Positions 7,074 through 11,388 of a stretch of DNA of 11,388 nt are shown here, in pieces. The first letter of the stretch is position 1; the number at the start of each line of letters is the position of its first letter. Made by a program: the position numbers and the translations under genes. The DNA is from Dehalococcoidales bacterium (GTDB lineage: Bacteria; Chloroflexota; Dehalococcoidia; Dehalococcoidales; UBA5760), in NCBI GenBank assembly GCA_016931015.1, contig JAFGFP010000119.1, forward strand, positions 1 to 11,388. The letters are read 5' to 3'. The notes under the pieces were generated by a model. It had not been told where the DNA came from and ran no database searches. It saw only the letters and a list, made by a program, of their open reading frames with translations.

Positions 7074-8564
7074 TTACAGCTCGCCTTCCTGCAGTTCGCG
7101 CCGGTTGGTCTTTCCCGAGCCGGTCTTAGGAATGCTCTCCACAAACTCGAATCGCTTCGGCACCTTGAAGTCGGCCAGGTTTTGGTAGCAGAAACAGGCC
7201 AGTTCATCATCGGTAAGCTTTTGCCCCTTCTCAAGGACGACAAAGGCAGTGGGCACTGACTCGTCCTTGGCAATTTTGACCCCCACGTAGGCGGCCTCGG
7301 CGATACTGGGGTGCTTTAAGAGCAGGCTCTCAATCTCCCAGGGAGAGATTTTCAGCCCGGCCGGGGTCACGATGATAAAGGACTTCTTCTCGATGTACTC
7401 AAGGTAGCCGTCCTCATCCATCCTGACCGAATCGCCGGTGTGAAACCAGCCGTCCTTGAATACCTGAACCGTGAGCTCCGGGGCCTTGTAGTAGCCCTGC
7501 ATCGCCCAGGGGACCTTGAAGACCGCCTCGCCGATTTCGCCGGTAGCCACCTCTCGGCCGTCATCGCCGATTATCTTAAGCTGGCAGATCGGCTTACCCA
7601 CCGTCCCCAGTCGGCGGTCGGTCAGGGTGCTCATGGAGACCACGGAAAGCTCAGAGAGCCCGTATGTCTCACACAGGGTCAGCCCGAGCTTATTTTCCAG
7701 CATCTCCATGAGGTAGGCCGAGGTCTTGGCCCCGGCGGTGGAGGCTACCCGCAGCGAGCTCAGGTCGTGGCTCTCGATAATCTCGCGGCGCATCATGGCC
7801 AGGGCGTTGTGCATGGCCGGCACCCCGTAGAGGATGGTGCCCCTTTCCCGCTCGATGACTTCCAGGATAGTCTTGGGGGTGAAATGGGGAACGATTACCA
7901 CCGTAGCCCCCTTGATGATGGAGCCGATGAGCACCTCGCCCAGTCCCAGGAGGTAGAAGAATGGGTTCGGGTCGATAACCACGTCGTCCCTGGTGCGTCC
8001 GATGCCGGCGGAGACTATCTCCGGTGTGCCCAGCAGCGAGGTGTGAGTGTGCACCACTCCCTTCTGCCTGCCCAAAACCCCCGAGGTGTATATAATAGTG
8101 ACCTTATCTCCGGGGTCAATCTCGGTATCCAGAGGCAGCGCCGAGCTGGCAGCAACCCTGGTTCGATAAGAGCCGTTATCAATCTCCAGGACGTGCTGCA
8201 GCCGGGGAAGCTCTGGTAAAACCGGGGTAAGCAGCTGGGAGAACTGCTTTTCGGTAATCAGGATGCTGGCATCGGAATCGCGCAGCAGCGAGCTAAGCTC
8301 GGGGGCCTTGAGGGCCGTGCTTAAGAGCACGGCGACGCCGCCCGCTTTAATAACCCCGAAGTAGTGGCTCACCCACTCCGGGCTGTGGGACATGAGCAGG
8401 GCGGCGTGATCTCCCTTTTTCATTCCGGACTCGATAAGGGCATGGGCAATCCGGTTGGATACCTTATCCAATTCCTGGTAATTAACCCTCCGGGAGTCAA
8501 AAATAAGGGCTGGCTTTTTAGGTACTTCGCGGGCGGTCGTTTCCAAGACTTTTTTTAGATTCAT
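7074..8564 (-). CDS. AMP-forming acyl/aryl-CoA ligase family (ANL superfamily) enzyme
   Basis: 496 residues, normal for a stand-alone ANL enzyme that makes an acyl-adenylate from a carboxylate and ATP and then a CoA thioester. Visible are the phosphate loop YTSGVLGRQKGV (159-170), FFYLLGLGE (202-210), YGVPAMHNAL (246-255), the YGLSE motif (301-305), GWFHTGD (372-378, Asp378 binds the ribose), LKISPWEIE (404-412) and the catalytic lysine K485 in GSGKTNRREL. The phosphate loop departs from TSGTTGxPKG by having VL for TT and Q for P, and the hinge Arg of DRK is Lys393 (EKK). The substrate cannot be told from sequence; the layout is closest to benzoate/long-chain acyl ligases. ATG 8564 has AGGAAG six bases before it. 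A divergent U32 gene shares the promoter region. Confidence 0.88.
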   Translation of the reverse strand: MNLKKVLETTAREVPKKPALIFDSRRVNYQELDKVSNRIAHALIESGMKKGDHAALLMSHSPEWVSHYFGVIKAGGVAVLLSTALKAPELSSLLRDSDASILITEKQFSQLLTPVLPELPRLQHVLEIDNGSYRTRVAASSALPLDTEIDPGDKVTIIYTSGVLGRQKGVVHTHTSLLGTPEIVSAGIGRTRDDVVIDPNPFFYLLGLGEVLIGSIIKGATVVIVPHFTPKTILEVIERERGTILYGVPAMHNALAMMRREIIESHDLSSLRVASTAGAKTSAYLMEMLENKLGLTLCETYGLSELSVVSMSTLTDRRLGTVGKPICQLKIIGDDGREVATGEIGEAVFKVPWAMQGYYKAPELTVQVFKDGWFHTGDSVRMDEDGYLEYIEKKSFIIVTPAGLKISPWEIESLLLKHPSIAEAAYVGVKIAKDESVPTAFVVLEKGQKLTDDELACFCYQNLADFKVPKRFEFVESIPKTGSGKTNRRELQEGEL

Positions 8565-8607
8565 ACTAACTTCCTAGAAAAAATGGCTAAAATTGGGGGT
8601 TTGCCTA

Positions 8608-8636
8608 TTGACAAACCTGTTTTCTCCGTATAGTAT
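8608..8636 (+). promoter_or_regulatory. promoter reading toward the U32-family gene
   Basis: A perfect TTGACA (8608-8613), a 17-bp spacer and TAGTAT (8631-8636); TATAGT at 8629-8634 with a 15-bp spacer is an alternative. Transcription from here would start near 8643 and give a leader of about 205 nt before the ATG at 8850, unusually long for this compact segment. Confidence 0.55.
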
Positions 8637-8637
8637 A
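8632..8637 (-). promoter_or_regulatory. putative -10 element of the ligase promoter, overlapping the divergent promoter
   Basis: On the minus strand TATACT (five of six matches) lies at 8637-8632, about 68 bases before the ligase ATG at 8564. The -35 position near 8655-8660 reads TAGAAT, which is weak. The element occupies the same bases as the -10 of the plus-strand promoter, so the two could not be used at once. Confidence 0.35.
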
Positions 8638-8669
8638 TTACAAGTTGATTCTTTATTCTAGAAGTTATT

Positions 8670-8700
8670 CTTTGAGAACCCGCCGAGACGCGACTCAAAG
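8670..8700 (+). repeat. 7-bp inverted repeat early in the U32 gene leader
   Basis: CTTTGAG (8670-8676) pairs exactly with CTCAAAG (8694-8700) around a 17-base, C/G-rich loop. It would lie about 30-60 nt into the predicted U32 transcript. No T-run follows. Confidence 0.45.
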
Positions 8701-8752
8701 TATAAATATGATGGTTGCATGGGCGATGAAGTTAAACTCTACTCAAGCTGAA

Positions 8753-8764
8753 ATGTGGCCACAT
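8753..8764. promoter_or_regulatory. perfect 12-bp palindrome, candidate operator
   Basis: ATGTGGCCACAT is fully self-complementary. It is followed one base later by a second small dyad, GAAAA-G-TTTTC (8766-8776). Both lie between the overlapping promoters and the U32 start, a plausible binding place for a dimeric regulator. No regulator gene is visible in the window. Confidence 0.4.
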
Positions 8765-8779
8765 AGAAAAGTTTTCAGA

Positions 8780-8833
8780 GGTCTGGCGAAACGCAAAAGT
8801 CTTACCCTAGCCCCGGAATGCTGATGTCGGACC
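8780..8833 (+). ncRNA. possible structured RNA element directly before the U32 ribosome site
   Basis: In RNA, 8780-8788 (GGUCUGGCG) can pair with 8825-8833 (UGUCGGACC) as nine consecutive pairs, three of them G-U. The 36-nt interior begins AAACGCAAAAGUC and ends GGAAUGCUGA, with a further GCA/UGC pairing (8793-8795 with 8819-8821). The element stops 16 bases before the ATG at 8850, so folding could control translation. It does not match a riboswitch class I can name; see rejected items for c-di-GMP-I. Confidence 0.3.
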
Positions 8834-8849
8834 ATAAAGCGAAGTAAAT

Positions 8850-10016
8850 ATGCGTTTATTTGTGCCCTCTAACTGGGACAGGGAATTAGTTTCTCATCTG
8901 AGTCGTATAGAAGCAGACATCGAACTTTATGGCGTGTTACCCACCTCCATGACGGGTAGCGGCGCCTCCGGTCCTAATATTCCCCAGATGACACTGGAGC
9001 AGGCCGAGGAATTCATCAAGCTGTCTAGTTCGGCGAGTCTACCTTTTCACTACCTGTTCAATGCCCCCTGTATGAATAATATGGAGTGGGACAGGGCCAC
9101 TCATGAGGCATTGCGCGAACACGTCTCCTGGCTCTGCGATAGCGGAGTGGAGGGGGTCATCGTGGCTATGCCTTACCTGCTGGAGCTGGTCAAGTGTCAG
9201 TTCCCCCAGCTCAGACTAGAGGTATCGACCATATCCCACGTCAACAGCGTGGCCCGGGCCCAGTTCTTTGAGTCTCTGGGCGCTGACGCCATCATGCTCG
9301 ATTCCAACATAAACCGGGACTTCAAACTGCTCGAAGCTATCAGGAAGTCCGTGAAGTGTGAACTCGGTATCCTGATTAACAGTAGTTGTCTTTATCAGTG
9401 TCCCTACGAGTATTATCACAACAACACCCTGGGACATGCCTCTCAAACTCACAACCAGCTTAATGGCTGGTACATGGACTACTGCGTGCTCCACTGCTCG
9501 ATGAGCAACTTTGATGACCTTTCGCAGCTTATCAAGGCCCGCTGGATAAGGCCCGAGGACATCCACCTCTACGAGGAACTGGGCATCGACTTCTTCAAAA
9601 TCGGAGGCCGGGCTAAGTCCACGGAGTGGATTATAAACGCCAGTCAAGCCTACGCCGCCAAGAGCTACCCGGGCAATCTGCACGACATCATAAACAACTT
9701 CAGTCCCAAGACCAGATGCATCTCCGCTAACCTATCGGACACCCAGATTTCAACCATCGCCTCGCCGCCCAAGGTCTACATTGATAATCAAGCTCTCGAT
9801 GGCTTCATCGACTTCTTCAAGAAGCAGAACTGCCTGGCCGAGTGCGGCCGCTGCCAGTACTGCCAGGAAGTAGCCAATCGAGTGGTCAGGGTCGACCATA
9901 ACAAGGTTGACGAGTACATCACGGTGCTCAAGAAGCTGCTGGACGACCTGGCGCACAGCAACATGTTTGCTGCTGAGGATTCCCGGACGGTAAGTCAGGT
10001 TAGCACCGGGGTATAG
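8850..10016 (+). CDS. U32-family protein with two four-cysteine groups (probable Fe-S protein)
   Basis: 388 residues of the peptidase U32 type, a TIM-barrel-like family whose studied members (UbiU/UbiV, RlhA, TrhP) act in oxygen-independent hydroxylation and hold a 4Fe-4S cluster; proteolysis is doubtful for most. The core shows GVEGVIVAMPYL (99-110), LRLEVSTISHVNS (121-133), GADAIMLDSNINRDF (144-158), LGILINSSCLYQCPYEYYH (172-190), GHASQ (195-199) and FFKIGGRAKS (248-257). Cys180, Cys184, Cys212 and Cys216 are spaced as cluster ligands in the core. A further CLAECGRCQYC (328-338, C-x3-C-x2-C-x2-C) lies near the end. ATG 8850 is the only start, since a TAA stands in frame at 8835. The ribosome site is weak (GCGAAG). 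The gene is divergent from the ligase with shared promoters. Its substrate is unknown. Confidence 0.82.
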   Translation: MRLFVPSNWDRELVSHLSRIEADIELYGVLPTSMTGSGASGPNIPQMTLEQAEEFIKLSSSASLPFHYLFNAPCMNNMEWDRATHEALREHVSWLCDSGVEGVIVAMPYLLELVKCQFPQLRLEVSTISHVNSVARAQFFESLGADAIMLDSNINRDFKLLEAIRKSVKCELGILINSSCLYQCPYEYYHNNTLGHASQTHNQLNGWYMDYCVLHCSMSNFDDLSQLIKARWIRPEDIHLYEELGIDFFKIGGRAKSTEWIINASQAYAAKSYPGNLHDIINNFSPKTRCISANLSDTQISTIASPPKVYIDNQALDGFIDFFKKQNCLAECGRCQYCQEVANRVVRVDHNKVDEYITVLKKLLDDLAHSNMFAAEDSRTVSQVSTGV

Positions 10017-10067
10017 CTTCGGAATCGGTCGGCGGCGTCCCTATTCTAAGAAGTGTTTTTCCCGCCT

Positions 10068-10208
10068 TTAGTTACATCTCTGACACTCGAAGAGGATGCT
10101 TGATATCCTGTAGGGAATCCAGTCCCGCCACTTCTTGCCGAATATCTTCGGGTCATAGCGCCAGACCAGGTCCAGCGGCTCCGCTATCGGTTGATATTCC
10201 TTGTACAT
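10068..10208 (-). CDS. 46-residue small protein, unknown function
   Basis: Reading leftwards from the ATG at 10208 to the TAA at 10070-10068. GGGTGA lies five bases before the ATG, a good ribosome site. The peptide (starts MYKEYQPIAEPLDLVWRY, ends in ECQRCN) is rich in Tyr, Trp, Lys and Arg, has the dense segment FGKKWRDWIPYRI (23-35) and closes with a C-x2-C pair that could bind metal with a partner. It has no signal peptide or membrane helix. The composition and clean ribosome site argue for a real gene rather than chance. It follows a second small gene on the same strand after 60 bp, probably in one transcript. I do not recognise the family. Confidence 0.6.
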   Translation of the reverse strand: MYKEYQPIAEPLDLVWRYDPKIFGKKWRDWIPYRISSILFECQRCN

Positions 10209-10268
10209 TTTAGTCACCCGTTAACTGGTATCCCCTCTCTGTTGGTTAAAGCCTGCCCGTTCCCGTCG

Positions 10269-10403
10269 CTAGCTCCGGTAGTAATAAGGTAGGGTGCTCC
10301 GGGTACGGTTCCACAGGTAGGCGTAGCGCGCCTGGTCGGACATGACAAGCCACCGCAGGCGGAAGACGAGTTTCCTCAGGTAGTCGGCTATCACCGTGTT
10401 CAT
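10269..10403 (-). CDS. 44-residue basic aromatic small protein, unknown function
   Basis: Reading leftwards from the ATG at 10403 to the TAG at 10271-10269, with GAGGGT six bases before the ATG. The peptide is strongly basic (eight Arg and one Lys) and aromatic, with YLRKLVFRLRWLVMSD (8-23) and ARYAYLWNRTR (25-35), ending in STLPYYYRS. The N-terminal half could form an amphipathic helix that touches membrane or RNA. It is the first gene of the minus-strand pair; AT-rich bases at about 10420-10440 may hold its promoter (TATAGA-like -10), though no clear -35 is seen. It is divergent from the drug-exporter gene at 10530. I do not recognise a named family, but it does not look random. Confidence 0.6.
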   Translation of the reverse strand: MNTVIADYLRKLVFRLRWLVMSDQARYAYLWNRTRSTLPYYYRS

Positions 10404-10458
10404 GATATTACCCTCGTTTCTGTTATCTATAAGATATAACGCAGCGCGCCGCCAAAGG

Positions 10459-10475
10459 TTAGGCGGGACGCCTAA
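10459..10475. promoter_or_regulatory. 7-bp perfect inverted repeat between divergent small gene and MFS gene
   Basis: TTAGGCG and CGCCTAA are exact reverse complements separated by GGA. The dyad lies about 50 bases upstream of the MFS -10 element and about 55 bases upstream of the small-gene ATG, a place fitting an operator for either gene. A TetR- or MarR-type regulator would be typical for a drug exporter, but none is encoded here. Confidence 0.4.
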
Positions 10476-10509
10476 GTCACGGCTGATTTAGCTTATTTTC
10501 GTGCCGGAG

Positions 10510-10518
10510 TGATATAAT
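10510..10518 (+). promoter_or_regulatory. extended -10 promoter of the MFS exporter gene
   Basis: TGATATAAT is an extended -10 (TG, one base, perfect TATAAT at 10513-10518). No good -35 is found 16-18 bp upstream, which extended -10 promoters tolerate. Transcription would begin near 10525, leaving only about five bases before the GTG at 10530. Confidence 0.5.
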
Positions 10519-10529
10519 AATTCGTTAGT

Positions 10530-11388
10530 GTGAGCAACTCAGCTAGTAAGCGAACCATCTTAGTCGTCGCCGCCATGGCTACTTTTCTGGCGGGTTTCAC
10601 GAGCTCTTCGGTCAATATTGCTCTTCCCTCAATCGGCAGCGAGCTCGGGATGGACGCTGTCGCTTTGGGCTGGATAGCCACCGCCTACATCCTGGCCTCG
10701 GCGGCGTCGCTACTCCCCTTCGGACGCCTGTCCGATATCCACGGCCGGAAGCGGATTTTTACCCTAGGCATCATCGTCTACATCGTCGCCTCGCTGCTGC
10801 TGTCCTTCGTCCCCACCGCCAGACTACTTATTGCCTTACGGGTGGTTCAGGGCATCGGGGGGGCCATGATTTTCAGCACTGCGGTGGCGATCGTAACCTC
10901 GGTATTCCCCCGGGGAGAGCGGGGCAGGGCCCTGGGTATCACCACGGCCATGACCTATCTCGGGCTCAGCCTGGGCCCCGTCCTGGGGGGCATCCTCACC
11001 GAGCACTTCGGCTGGCGCAGCGTCTTCTGGGCCACCGTGCCCCTGGGAGTGGTCGTTGTGGCCCTTATCCGCGCCCGGGTGAAGGGGGAATGGGCCGAGG
11101 CTAAGGGCGAGCGCTTCGACACTACCGGCTCCTTAATCTGCGGGTTATCCCTTATCGCCCTGGTTTACGGCTTCTCGCTGCTGCCGCAGGGGCTGGGGAT
11201 ATGTCTGGTGGCCGCCGGGGCCGACGGGATTTTCGCCTTCGTCCGCCAGCAGACCGGCTCCAAGTTTCCCCTGATTGAGATAGAACTCTTCAGGAAGAAC
11301 CGGGTCTTCGCCTTCTCCAACCTGGCCCTGCTCCTAAACTACAGCGCCGCCTTTGCCGTGAGCTTTCTGATGAGCCTCTACCTCCAGT
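10530..11388 (+). CDS. MFS transporter, DHA2 (EmrB/QacA-like) drug exporter family, 3' end outside window
   Basis: The frame is open from the GTG at 10530 to the window end, giving 286 residues of a protein that is likely 460-550 long. The first membrane helix is TILVVAAMATFLAGF (9-23) leading to SSSVNIALPSIGSEL, typical of the 14-helix DHA2 group. Motif A is GRLSDIHGRKR (65-75), motif B lies in LRVVQGIGGAMIF (103-115), and motif C is LGLSLGPVLGG (144-154). Such proteins export drugs or other hydrophobic compounds in exchange for protons. The start has no Shine-Dalgarno sequence; an extended -10 ends 11 bases before it, so the transcript is nearly leaderless. ATG 10575 is in frame but would cut into the first helix. 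Confidence 0.88.
   Translation, partial: MSNSASKRTILVVAAMATFLAGFTSSSVNIALPSIGSELGMDAVALGWIATAYILASAASLLPFGRLSDIHGRKRIFTLGIIVYIVASLLLSFVPTARLLIALRVVQGIGGAMIFSTAVAIVTSVFPRGERGRALGITTAMTYLGLSLGPVLGGILTEHFGWRSVFWATVPLGVVVVALIRARVKGEWAEAKGERFDTTGSLICGLSLIALVYGFSLLPQGLGICLVAAGADGIFAFVRQQTGSKFPLIEIELFRKNRVFAFSNLALLLNYSAAFAVSFLMSLYLQ

Noticed and set aside
7440..8219. 259-codon plus-strand open frame opposite the ligase gene
   Set aside because: It is antisense to a well-conserved ANL enzyme, has no recognisable domain and mirrors codon bias of the ligase strand.
8780..8840. c-di-GMP-I (GEMM) riboswitch in the U32 leader, suggested by GGCGAAACGC and CGCAAA
   Set aside because: Only one GCAAA copy is present, the GAAA loop is not set on a separate P2 stem, and the expected conserved 3' half (GGG..CUAAGG, AGCCGGGUU) is missing.
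10017..10066. Terminator after the U32 gene (GGCGG ... CCGCC with TTTTT between)
   Set aside because: The arms are only five bases with a loop of about 30, and the T-run lies inside the loop instead of after the stem.

Overview
The window is a moderately GC-rich bacterial chromosome segment with dense gene packing, ATGA overlaps and GTG starts. It carries housekeeping-type genes (potassium uptake, DNA uptake) followed by a more individual part with an acyl-CoA-ligase-like enzyme, a U32-family protein and very small genes. The gene set, the split ComEC and the Fe-S-type U32 protein fit an anaerobic bacterium. A Chloroflexota/Dehalococcoidia-like origin is my best guess, but nothing in the window proves it (no rRNA or tRNA gene seen).

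Region 1 (1-3662, all +): a Trk potassium-uptake locus. The 3' part of trkA overlaps trkH by four bases. After a short gap come a universal-stress-type protein with its own near-consensus promoter and a likely leaderless GTG start, then two smaller RCK proteins, one with the nucleotide-binding domain only and one with RCK_N plus RCK_C. The pore (TrkH) thus sits beside three NAD(H)/nucleotide-sensing regulators.

Region 2 (3663-6916, +): a 305-bp non-coding stretch with a promoter and an 11-bp hairpin leader, then a competence operon: comEA, the membrane-channel part of comEC, and the metallo-beta-lactamase part of ComEC as a separate overlapping gene. Together these would receive double-stranded DNA and move a single strand across the membrane.

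Region 3 (6940-10016): a minus-strand AMP-forming ligase with a possible tiny Leu/Gly-repeat ORF just behind it, and a divergent plus-strand U32 protein with two groups of four cysteines. The 285-bp gap between them holds overlapping divergent promoters, a perfect 12-bp palindrome and a potential long-stem RNA leader, which suggests the ligase and the U32 protein are regulated together.

Region 4 (10017-11388): two tandem, Shine-Dalgarno-led small genes on the minus strand (44 and 46 aa), too short for routine gene calling, and the 5' part of a divergent DHA2-type drug exporter gene with an extended -10 promoter almost touching its GTG start. The least described material is the pair of small genes, the U32/ligase pair with its leader, and the Leu/Gly-repeat ORF.
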